From the NCBI GenBank assembly GCA_944359595.1, contig CALVSV010000153.1:1-14578 (forward strand): 14,578 nt of DNA, read 5' to 3'. Positions 7,116 through 14,242 of the stretch are shown in pieces. Below the pieces are notes generated by a model that searched no databases, was not told the origin of the DNA, and saw nothing but the letters and a program-made list of their open reading frames with translations. The translations under genes were made by a program, and so were the position numbers. Within the stretch, counting starts at the first letter, position 1; every line of letters begins with the position of its first letter. Source of the stretch: an uncultured Bacilli bacterium (GTDB lineage Bacteria > Bacillota_I > Bacilli_A > RF39 > UBA660).

Positions 7116-7200
7116 ATAATCTTCCCTTTCTAAATAATTGTAATCAGATAAACTTTCCCAAGGTTTATCTAAATACGTGGGATAAAATAATGTACCGATT
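7116..7200 (-). promoter_or_regulatory. Structured 5' leader of rplM-rpsI (L13-leader candidate)
   Basis: About 82 bases lie between the predicted start of transcription (7196-7200) and the rplM ATG. In the RNA, AGAUAAAC (7170-7163) pairs perfectly with GUUUAUCU (7153-7146) around the loop CUUGGGAAA. Upstream, UCCCA (7182-7178) is complementary to UGGGA in that loop, so an H-type pseudoknot is possible. The same UCCC could instead pair with the GGGA of the ribosome site (7126-7123). Ribosomal-protein leaders in this position, including an L13 leader family in low-GC Gram-positives, are known to control such operons. Assignment to that family is by position and hairpin only. Confidence 0.6.
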
Positions 7201-7203
7201 AAA

Positions 7204-7232
7204 ATTATACTAAATCAATTCAAAATTGTCAA
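7204..7232 (-). promoter_or_regulatory. Consensus sigma-A promoter for rplM-rpsI
   Basis: Perfect boxes on the minus strand: -35 TTGACA (7232-7227), exactly 17 bp, -10 TATAAT (7209-7204). This is the strongest promoter in the window, as expected for ribosomal proteins. Confidence 0.93.
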
Positions 7233-7244
7233 TTATATATTAAC

Positions 7245-7277
7245 ATTTACGAATATTTTCTTATATTTATCGTAAAT
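7245..7277. repeat. Inverted repeat upstream of the rplM promoter
   Basis: Perfect 8-bp arms ATTTACGA (7245-7252) and TCGTAAAT (7270-7277), 17 bases apart, lying 13 bp upstream of the -35 box. There is no U-tract after it on either strand, so it does not look like a terminator. It could be a binding site for a dimeric regulator, or a weak RNA hairpin at the end of the pdp transcript. Confidence 0.45.
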
Positions 7278-7278
7278 T

Positions 7279-7317
7279 AAAAATCATAAAGATATTATTA
7301 GTATATGCACGATTTTT
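7279..7317 (-). terminator. Weak terminator candidate after pdp
   Basis: Minus-strand RNA: AAAAAUC (7317-7311) can pair with GAUUUUU (7285-7279) across a loop of about 25 bases that could fold a little further. The arm itself supplies the U-tract. Only one G-C pair supports it. It is the best terminator candidate between pdp and the rplM promoter. Confidence 0.3.
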
Positions 7318-7327
7318 TGAGATCTCT

Positions 7328-8602
7328 TTATTCAACAATATCTAATATTATTTCATTTTTATCAACTTTATTATTAGTTAATGTAAAGAAACTATTTACT
7401 TTATCTACAATATTTGGCATATCTTTATTATAAAAGACTTGCGCTATAATATCATCTTTTTCTATATAATCTCCACATTTTTTAAATATTTTAATACCTA
7501 CATTATTATCAATTATATCATCCTTATTTATTCTACCGGCTCCTAAACTTCTAGAGAACTCTCCGATACCTTCGACATCTATATATTTAATATATCCGCT
7601 TTCATAAGCTTTAATATAAATAGTTTTAGCATCAATAACTAGTGATGAGATATCACCACCTTGTATTTTTACAAATTCCAAAAACTTATTATAAGCGCTA
7701 CCATCTTCCAATGATTTAACTACTTTTTCTTTAGCTTTTTCTATATCTATATTATTCGCTATAGAAATCATTCTAGAAGATATTTCTATAGCGAGATTCC
7801 TTATGTCTTCTTCTCCACCATTTTTTAATACTTCTATACTTTCTAAAACTTCTAATTTGTTTCCAACACTTATACCTAATACATCATTCATATTTGATAA
7901 TATACAAACAACTTTTTTGTTAAATTTTTTTCCAATATTTATCATAGTATGAGCAAGTGTTAAAGCATCTTCCTTATTTTTCATAAATGCACCAGCACCA
8001 ACTTTTAAGTCAATAACAATATCATCAGCTCCACTAGCTATTTTTTTACTCATAATAGATGATGCGATCAAAGGAATTGATGCGACTGTTCCACTTGCAT
8101 CTCTTAATGCATATATTTTTTTATCGGCGATAACAAGTTCATCACTTGTATAACTTATACATATATTATATTTATTTACTTGATTTATAATTTCATCAAT
8201 ATCATAATTAACATTAAATCCCTTTATAGACTCTAATTTATCTATTGTACCACCTGTAAATCCAAGTCCTCTACCACTCATTTTAACAAATTTTGCATAC
8301 AATGATACAATTGGCGCTATTATAAGTGTTATTTTATCACCTACACCTCCAGTAGAATGCTTATCTACTTTAATTCCATTAATACTACTTAAATCAATTA
8401 TTTTACCACTATTAATCATATATTTAGTAAAATAATATGTTTCATCAAAATTCATCCCATTTATTACTATTGCCATAAGTAAAGAACTCATTTGATAATC
8501 CTTAATATTTCCATTAACGTAATTTTCTATAACAAATTGTATTTCATTTTCATTTAAAGATTTATTTAATCGTTTTTTATCAATTATTTCTAATATATTC
8601 AT
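7328..8602 (-). CDS. pdp: Pyrimidine-nucleoside phosphorylase
   Basis: Splits uridine, deoxyuridine or thymidine with phosphate into base and (deoxy)ribose 1-phosphate. 424 residues, normal for the Pdp/DeoA family. The phosphate loop is KHSTGGVGDK (81-90) and the family signature is SGRGLGFTGGTIDKLE (109-124). R167, S182 and K186 match the pyrimidine-contacting Arg, Ser and Lys of thymidine phosphorylase, and VGAGAFMK (201-208) is standard. The usual GQTGNL stretch before ADKK reads SYTSDEL here (150-156), a divergence near the substrate region. The ATG has GAGGTG 5 bases upstream and follows the flavoprotein stop by 9 bases. Pdp is favoured over DeoA from the Gram-positive context. Being downstream of an RNase-like gene, it could help recycle RNA breakdown products; that link is inference. 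Confidence 0.93.
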   Translation of the reverse strand: MNILEIIDKKRLNKSLNENEIQFVIENYVNGNIKDYQMSSLLMAIVINGMNFDETYYFTKYMINSGKIIDLSSINGIKVDKHSTGGVGDKITLIIAPIVSLYAKFVKMSGRGLGFTGGTIDKLESIKGFNVNYDIDEIINQVNKYNICISYTSDELVIADKKIYALRDASGTVASIPLIASSIMSKKIASGADDIVIDLKVGAGAFMKNKEDALTLAHTMINIGKKFNKKVVCILSNMNDVLGISVGNKLEVLESIEVLKNGGEEDIRNLAIEISSRMISIANNIDIEKAKEKVVKSLEDGSAYNKFLEFVKIQGGDISSLVIDAKTIYIKAYESGYIKYIDVEGIGEFSRSLGAGRINKDDIIDNNVGIKIFKKCGDYIEKDDIIAQVFYNKDMPNIVDKVNSFFTLTNNKVDKNEIILDIVE

Positions 8603-8611
8603 ATAACACCT

Positions 8612-10003
8612 CTATCTTATTTTTTTTAAAATATCAGAAGATGCGATAAGACCTGTAGCTGCACTAGTAACTATATTTCCTGCTTTACCCGCACCATCCC
8701 CAATAAAATATATATTATGGTTTTTTAATTTCATATTGTCATCTGTTGTAATTTCATTACTAAAAAATTTTATTTCTGGTCCATATAAAAGTGTATCATC
8801 ATTATTTACTCCTGGTATTATTTCATCTAGTTTTTCTAATCCTTCCAAAATATTAGTAATTATTCTATGGGGCAAAACAAGAGCTAGATCACCTGCAACA
8901 TAATCTTTTAAAGTAGGATTTACATATGATTTTTTTATTCTGCTATTATTTGATCTTCTTCCCATTTTTAAATCTCTTAATGTCTGTAAAATAGGTTTAC
9001 CGTCTCCTAATACATTAGCTATTCTAGCAATTGATTCACCATATTCACGTGTATTAGTAACTGGAGAAGTTAAACTAACCTTAGATATAAAAGCAAAATT
9101 ACTATTATTTGATTTTTTATCTTTTAAACTATGTCCATTAACACATATATATCCATTATAATTTTCTTTTGCGACATACCCACCAGGATTAGTACAAAAT
9201 GTTCTTATTTCATCATTGTAAGTTTTAGTATTAATAAATATTGTTGGATCATATATAATATTACATATATCTTCCAAAATTTCTTTTCTAACTTCTACTC
9301 TAACACCAATCTCTATACTTTGAGAAATATATGGAATATTATATTTATCAGCTATTTTTTGTATCCATGCAGCACCTGTTCTTCCAGGCGCAACAACGAC
9401 ATATTTAGCGCTAACCTTATACTTTTTATTACCTTTTTTGTATTCCATATCATATATTTCGCCATTTTTAATAATATCTTCGACAAATGTATTTTCATAT
9501 AATCGAACACCATTATCTAGTAAATAATTACAAAAATTTTTAATGTATATTGGCAATTTATCACTACCCAAATGTTTTTGTTTTATGATAAGTAAACTAG
9601 CTCCTTTTTTAGCTATATTACTTTTTAATTTTAATGCCTCTTCCATATTACTCGGATAAATTTTGCTGTCCATTCCAAATTTATTAAATATTTCTTCACA
9701 TTCATCTATTAATTTGTCAGCCTTATCTTTATCCATATATTTATATAAATCAGATTTACCTAGTTTAGGTATAAAATTTAATTTACCATCAGAAAATGTT
9801 CCAGCACCACCATATCCTGATAATATTTGACACGGATTACAATTTATACATTCCCCTCCTAATTTATTCATTTTACACACTCTTTTTTCAGCAAGTTTTC
9901 CTGATTCTAATATCGCTATCTTTAGCTTAGGATTTTGTGTTATTAAATTGTATGCAGCAAATAACCCTGCAGGACCACCGCCAATTATCGCAACATCATA
10001 CAT
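8612..10003 (-). CDS. FAD-dependent oxidoreductase, COG2509-like
   Basis: 463 residues. The N-terminus is a dinucleotide-binding fold (YDVAIIGGGPAGLFAAY, 2-18) and the C-terminus has the second FAD contact, YFIGDGAGKAGNIVTSA. Between them, REY-type and GRRSNNSR segments are as in the uncharacterised FAD dehydrogenase family COG2509. A cysteine group lies at C43, C52, C55 and C58 (VCKMN, then ECINCNPC), directly before LSGYGGAGTFSDGKL. The family usually carries such cysteines, but their role (disulfide, redox or metal) is not settled here, and the substrate is unknown. I chose the ATG at 10003 because AGGAGG stands 7 bases before it and the protein then opens at the Rossmann strand; that AGGAGG also encodes the last two Arg of the upstream gene. 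The genes are only 4 bases apart, so the two are co-translated. Confidence 0.88.
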   Translation of the reverse strand: MYDVAIIGGGPAGLFAAYNLITQNPKLKIAILESGKLAEKRVCKMNKLGGECINCNPCQILSGYGGAGTFSDGKLNFIPKLGKSDLYKYMDKDKADKLIDECEEIFNKFGMDSKIYPSNMEEALKLKSNIAKKGASLLIIKQKHLGSDKLPIYIKNFCNYLLDNGVRLYENTFVEDIIKNGEIYDMEYKKGNKKYKVSAKYVVVAPGRTGAAWIQKIADKYNIPYISQSIEIGVRVEVRKEILEDICNIIYDPTIFINTKTYNDEIRTFCTNPGGYVAKENYNGYICVNGHSLKDKKSNNSNFAFISKVSLTSPVTNTREYGESIARIANVLGDGKPILQTLRDLKMGRRSNNSRIKKSYVNPTLKDYVAGDLALVLPHRIITNILEGLEKLDEIIPGVNNDDTLLYGPEIKFFSNEITTDDNMKLKNHNIYFIGDGAGKAGNIVTSAATGLIASSDILKKIR

Positions 10004-10007
10004 TGTA

Positions 10008-11900
10008 TTACCTCCTAATTTCTTTAACAAGTTTTTTCATCTTAATAGAATTTATTAAAAAGTTATAATTTCTTTCTTCTTTTGAATTAAATTCATCAAT
10101 GTTTTCTTCAACATAATTACTCCAATACTTTATCATACTACTATCCTTATTTATTATCAAATCATTTAATATTCTTTGATTTACTAAGTCTGGATACCTC
10201 CTAAGTGGTGATGAAGAATGTGAATATACTTCCTTAGAAAGCCCATCATGAGGAAGCGGAACACTTGAATATGTTGATTTTGCATATCCATCTAATACAA
10301 TATCTATTTCTTCTTTATCATTTATTATTTGTACTAATTTTTTAAATTCTTCAACATCCTTTAACTTTTTATTAGTTCTATAAATAAATGGTAAATTATT
10401 TTCTTTACATATTAATGCACTTAAATAATTTATTAAAACCATTATTTCTTCAGTTATTATTTCTGATTTAGTTCTACTTAAATATTCGTTTTTACACAAT
10501 GTTTTCCCATCTATTTTCTTTATTATATCAGAAGTCATTCTATAATTATATTTATCCTTATTATTATTTCTTAATCTCATAGATAATTCATTAAGTAATT
10601 TAATACTCATATCTAATGAATTATCAACATCTAATTGATTATTAAGTATTTTATCAATTTTATAATTATTTAAATTTCTATCTACTTGTATTAAGTCACT
10701 ACTAATCTTATAATCTATTATATTTAAATCTTTATCAAAGTTAATACTATATTTTATTACTTTTTTCTTACCATTTGTATTAAGAGAAAACAAATTATTA
10801 GATAATTCTGATGGTAACATAGTTATAACTCCACCACCAGGTAAATATATATTAGCGAACTTATCGAATGCATCTTTATCTATAAAACTATTTTTCTTAA
10901 TTAAATTACCAGCATCGGCAATATAAACATTTAAAGTAATATAATTTTTATTATCTATTATTTGAAATGCATCATCCATACATGTAACATGTTTATCATC
11001 AATAGTAATTATTGGCATAATTATATTCTCATAGTTCTTAATTATAACATTTAACTCTTTTATTGAATCTTTAGTAAATCCAGAGTTTATATCATATTTT
11101 TCTTCTAATAAATTTAGATTTTCTTGAGATATATTATTCCTTAACAATTTAAGATTTAATAATTCTATACTAGATAATATTTTCTTATTCTTACCTCTAC
11201 TACCATTTTTATTAATATAATTAATTAAATCATTTATTATAATCTTAATTTTTTTCTTATTCTTATTATTTAATTTAACTCTATCATTATTTAAAAACAA
11301 ATCAATTATATTTTCATAATATAATATTATTGATTGTTTTTCCCCACTCATAATTAGATTACTATATTTTTCAAATAATGTAGTAACAATATGTTCATCA
11401 TCATTATTTAAATTTGTATAATATGGATATTTATTAATTATATTTCTAATTATATCTATATCTTTTACTTCTCTAATTACTTGAATTAAAAATTCATATT
11501 TTTGATTATTACTAATATTTTTTTCATTATTAATATTAGATAATAATTCATGAATAGTAATCATATTATCTTTTAAATAAACTAATAATTCATTATCATC
11601 TATTTCTATTTCATTCATTAATCTACCATATACTTTTTTAGTATATTGCATATATTTATTAAAATTTTCTTTTATATAGTTACAATCTACCCTATAAAAT
11701 AATTTAATTAAATATTCACTAGTATTTATTAAATTACTAATACCTTTATTTCCTAAATTTCTAATAACATATATTCTATTTTCTAATTTAGTAAATAATG
11801 CATCAAAAAGTTCATTTTCATCAGTTGATAATTCATTTATTATATCTGATATTTTCATATCTTCCATATTTAATATTTTATTTAATACTTTTAAATCCAT
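10008..11900 (-). CDS. RNB-domain ribonuclease-like protein, atypical architecture
   Basis: 630 residues. Residues ~294-580 form an RNase II/R catalytic (RNB) domain: TIDDKHVTCMDDAF (299-312), LNVYIADAGNLI (323-334), YLPGGGVITMLPSELSNNLF (352-371), and the C-terminal YSHSSSPLRRYPDL (559-572). RNB enzymes degrade RNA 3' to 5' with metal bound by four Asp. Here D301, D309 and D310 are present, but the second Asp of the set is C307. The usual two N-terminal cold-shock/OB domains and the C-terminal S1 domain are absent. Instead there is a ~290-residue helical Asn/Lys-rich region, with a possible winged-helix start (KISDIINELSTDENELFDAL, 16-35). The protein ends shortly after the RNB domain. The ATG has GGAGGT 6-7 bases upstream. 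It may be a specialised or weakened ribonuclease; activity cannot be judged from sequence. Confidence 0.85.
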   Translation of the reverse strand: MDLKVLNKILNMEDMKISDIINELSTDENELFDALFTKLENRIYVIRNLGNKGISNLINTSEYLIKLFYRVDCNYIKENFNKYMQYTKKVYGRLMNEIEIDDNELLVYLKDNMITIHELLSNINNEKNISNNQKYEFLIQVIREVKDIDIIRNIINKYPYYTNLNNDDEHIVTTLFEKYSNLIMSGEKQSIILYYENIIDLFLNNDRVKLNNKNKKKIKIIINDLINYINKNGSRGKNKKILSSIELLNLKLLRNNISQENLNLLEEKYDINSGFTKDSIKELNVIIKNYENIIMPIITIDDKHVTCMDDAFQIIDNKNYITLNVYIADAGNLIKKNSFIDKDAFDKFANIYLPGGGVITMLPSELSNNLFSLNTNGKKKVIKYSINFDKDLNIIDYKISSDLIQVDRNLNNYKIDKILNNQLDVDNSLDMSIKLLNELSMRLRNNNKDKYNYRMTSDIIKKIDGKTLCKNEYLSRTKSEIITEEIMVLINYLSALICKENNLPFIYRTNKKLKDVEEFKKLVQIINDKEEIDIVLDGYAKSTYSSVPLPHDGLSKEVYSHSSSPLRRYPDLVNQRILNDLIINKDSSMIKYWSNYVEENIDEFNSKEERNYNFLINSIKMKKLVKEIRR

Positions 11901-11912
11901 GTCAAAACCTCC

Positions 11913-11945
11913 AAAAAAAGTACGGACTTATCCTAGTTCGCACTT
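11913..11945 (-). terminator. Terminator/attenuator before the RNB gene
   Basis: Minus-strand RNA: 11-position arms (11945-11935 and 11928-11918) form seven pairs including one G-U, a single A-C mismatch, then three more pairs around a 6-base loop. A perfect U7 (11919-11913) follows, and the GGAGG ribosome site of the RNB gene begins immediately after the U-tract. The stem starts inside the stop codon of the preceding gene. This has the form of an intrinsic terminator placed inside the cluster. Confidence 0.75.
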
Positions 11946-12306
11946 ATATCCATTTAGCAATCTCCACTACTCCACTTTTATATATGTTAGAATTTTCAAT
12001 TAATTTCATAGTAATTTTATATGTATAATATCTTTCATTATGGTCTACTTCTAATAATTTAGTTTTTAGATATTTTCTAAATCTATAATCATCAACATAT
12101 TTAGCTAGAGAACTATCTAATTTATTTAAAAATGTTATTTCATCTTCATCATCCATATTTATATTATCAATAAGTTTTAAATAGAAATTTATCATAGTTT
12201 CTGAAAATATATCCCCTTCAAAAAAATCATATGAATTAATTTTTTCATAATTAGGGCAAATACTCAATAGTTTATTAATTTTATTTCTTGTATTAGAATT
12301 ATCCAT
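11944..12306 (-). CDS. Small hypothetical protein, acidic
   Basis: 120 residues, not recognised. It is predicted helical and soluble, with an acidic patch (NMDDEDEITF) and no signal peptide, membrane segment or obvious metal motif. The ATG has AGGAAGTG about 8 bases upstream, overlapping the rseP stop codon region, so translation is coupled to rseP 14 bases away. The TAA stop lies within the following hairpin. It sits between a membrane protease gene and an RNase-like gene without a clear link to either. Codon use is like its neighbours, and the good ribosome site supports a real gene. Confidence 0.75.
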   Translation of the reverse strand: MDNSNTRNKINKLLSICPNYEKINSYDFFEGDIFSETMINFYLKLIDNINMDDEDEITFLNKLDSSLAKYVDDYRFRKYLKTKLLEVDHNERYYTYKITMKLIENSNIYKSGVVEIAKWI

Positions 12307-12320
12307 AATAAATACACTTC

Positions 12321-13358
12321 CTATCTTATTATTCTAAATATATCATTACCTGTTACAACAAGCATTAATATCATAAGTAATATAAATCCTATATTATTAA
12401 TTGTTGCTTCTACTTTAGGTGTTATTTTCTTTCTTCTAATTGCTTCTATAAATAAGAATAGTATTCTACCACCATCAAATGCTGGAAATGGTATTAAATT
12501 TATAAAGCCAACATTAATACTTAAATAGGCTGTCAAATATACTAAATTTGATAATCCAGATTCTGCTTGAGTACCAACAATTTCAAATATACCAACAGGT
12601 CCAGACATACTAGATATACCTATTCTACCGGTAAATAATCCCTTAATAATAGTTACCATAGAACTTGTTAACGAAACTAATTTATCACAAGAAAACTCTA
12701 ATGCATCCAAAACATTATGACTACGTGTAATATCTTGTGAAATTCCATAAAAATATGTTACAGTACCATCATCATTTTTTTCTTTTTTAGGAGCTATATC
12801 TATATCTTTAATAGTATCATTTCTTTCTACAGTAAATGTTACTTTTTCATCTTCAATAAATTGTAATTCGATTAAAGCACTATCCCAGCTACCAATCTTT
12901 TTATCGTTAATTTCTAAGATACGATCCCCTTTTCTTATTCCAGCTTTATATGCAGGGCTATTATCAATAACACTACCAACGACTGGTTTAACTTCATAAG
13001 CACCAGCTATTACCCCATATAAAAACAGTAATACAAACGCCAGAATAAAGTTCATCATAGGTCCCGCAAACAACACCATGAATCTTTGAAATTTAGTTTT
13101 ATTTCCTAAATTTTTTTCTTTAGGTACGTTACTATCTTCTTCATCTTCTCCAGCCATCGCACAAAATCCACCTATTGGAATTAATCTAAGCGAATACTCC
13201 GTTTCACTTTTTTTAGATTTTTTACTCCATATTTTTGGACCCATCCCTATCGCAAATTCATAGACATATACTCCTGCTTTTTTAGCAAATATAAAGTGTC
13301 CAAATTCATGAATAAAAACTATAACTCCAAGTATTAATATAAAATAAATTAATGTCAT
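12321..13358 (-). CDS. rseP: RIP zinc metalloprotease RseP (RasP) family
   Basis: A site-2 membrane protease that cuts anti-sigma factors and leftover signal peptides inside the membrane. 345 residues. The zinc motif HEFGH (17-21, catalytic E18) is in the first membrane segment, followed by GMGPKIW and GGFCAMAGE (63-71). A second segment (about 98-120) leads to one PDZ domain (~122-190, GIRKGDRILEIN at 140-151). The third zinc ligand is in NLIPFPAFDGGR (287-298, D295), and a last segment ends the protein. All catalytic residues are present. GGGAGGT lies 6-7 bases before the ATG. It follows cdsA by 26 bases. In Bacillus and many other bacteria dxr lies between cdsA and rseP; it is missing here. 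Confidence 0.95.
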   Translation of the reverse strand: MTLIYFILILGVIVFIHEFGHFIFAKKAGVYVYEFAIGMGPKIWSKKSKKSETEYSLRLIPIGGFCAMAGEDEEDSNVPKEKNLGNKTKFQRFMVLFAGPMMNFILAFVLLFLYGVIAGAYEVKPVVGSVIDNSPAYKAGIRKGDRILEINDKKIGSWDSALIELQFIEDEKVTFTVERNDTIKDIDIAPKKEKNDDGTVTYFYGISQDITRSHNVLDALEFSCDKLVSLTSSMVTIIKGLFTGRIGISSMSGPVGIFEIVGTQAESGLSNLVYLTAYLSINVGFINLIPFPAFDGGRILFLFIEAIRRKKITPKVEATINNIGFILLMILMLVVTGNDIFRIIR

Positions 13359-13384
13359 CTAAATACCTCCCAGTAAATATTATT

Positions 13385-14185
13385 CTATAATAATCCAGCT
13401 ACAACAACAAAGCCTAATAATACAAATATAATACTATCTAACCTATCACATACTCCTCCATGTCCAGGTATTAAATTTGAAAAATCTTTCTTATCAAAAT
13501 ATCTTTTTATACTACTAAATACTAAGTCACCTGCTTGCCCTATCAATGATAGAAATGTTGTACAAGCAACTAAAACTATAACATCAACATTAGAATTAAT
13601 TACAGTAAAATAAAACATAGATGGAATTAATACACCAAAAAATGTTCCTCCTACAAAACCTTCCCATGTCTTTTTAGGAGATATTTTTTCACACATTTTC
13701 GTTTTACCAACATAAAATCCTGTAATATAGGCAAAAGTGTCTGTAATAACAGTAATTAGTGCCAAATAAATTAAAAATGTAATACTATAATTTCTTATTA
13801 ATATAGTTAAATTAAATGCTGTACCTAAAAAGAATAACATACCAATTAAATACATTGCATCATTAATACTATACTTTCTATTATCTTGAATTATTACAAG
13901 TGGAATTAATATAGTAAATAATGTTAAAGCAATAACTTTATAATCTAATATATACTCAACTATAGTTGATGAATTATTTGATAAGATAAGTATTGTAAGT
14001 AATATATATGATATACCTTTCATAACATAAGGCAATTTCTTTTTAGTCTCTTTAATATTTAATAACTCTTTAAATCCTATTAATCCAATTAATAAAACCC
14101 CAATTCTAAATGGTATTCCACCAATTATTATAAGTGGGATAACTATTAATAACATTATTATCGCACTTATAGTTCTTTTTTTCAT
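13385..14185 (-). CDS. cdsA: Phosphatidate cytidylyltransferase (CDP-DAG synthase)
   Basis: Makes CDP-diacylglycerol from phosphatidate and CTP, the branch point to phosphatidylglycerol and cardiolipin. A membrane protein of 266 residues with about seven or eight hydrophobic segments, the usual size. The C-terminal signature is complete: SSIKRYFDKKDFSNLIPGHG (224-243) then GVCDRLDS, with the K-D and H-G-G-x-x-D-R residues that bind metal and CTP. SPKKTWEG (168-175) is also typical. The start MKKRTISAII is standard; the ribosome site is weak (AGGA about 13 bases upstream). A promoter lies 27-55 bases before the ATG, so cdsA is probably first in its operon. The usual upstream partner uppS is not next to it. 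Confidence 0.95.
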   Translation of the reverse strand: MKKRTISAIIMLLIVIPLIIIGGIPFRIGVLLIGLIGFKELLNIKETKKKLPYVMKGISYILLTILILSNNSSTIVEYILDYKVIALTLFTILIPLVIIQDNRKYSINDAMYLIGMLFFLGTAFNLTILIRNYSITFLIYLALITVITDTFAYITGFYVGKTKMCEKISPKKTWEGFVGGTFFGVLIPSMFYFTVINSNVDVIVLVACTTFLSLIGQAGDLVFSSIKRYFDKKDFSNLIPGHGGVCDRLDSIIFVLLGFVVVAGLL

Positions 14186-14211
14186 AATATCACAATCCTA
14201 TCTATAATTAA

Positions 14212-14240
14212 ATTATAATAAATTTTATAAAATATTACAA
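14212..14240 (-). promoter_or_regulatory. Promoter for the cdsA operon
   Basis: Minus strand: -35 TTGTAA (14240-14235), 17-bp spacer, perfect -10 TATAAT (14217-14212). Start expected near 14205, giving a leader of about 20 bases. A 12-bp perfect palindrome, ATTTTATAAAAT (14222-14233), fills most of the spacer; it may be an operator or just AT-rich chance. Confidence 0.6.
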
Positions 14241-14242
14241 TA

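Noticed and set aside
7319..7326. GAGATCTC palindrome next to the pdp stop codon as a terminator
   Set aside because: The eight-base palindrome has no loop and is followed on the minus strand by A6, not U; at most a restriction-type site by chance.
9131..9502. Open frame antisense to the flavoprotein gene (123 codons)
   Set aside because: Composition is that of a shadow frame, rich in Ile, Phe, Asn and Tyr, with no start signal.
10004..10030. Nine-residue upstream extension of the flavoprotein
   Set aside because: The extension encodes the AGGAGG itself; the protein fold begins exactly at the later ATG.
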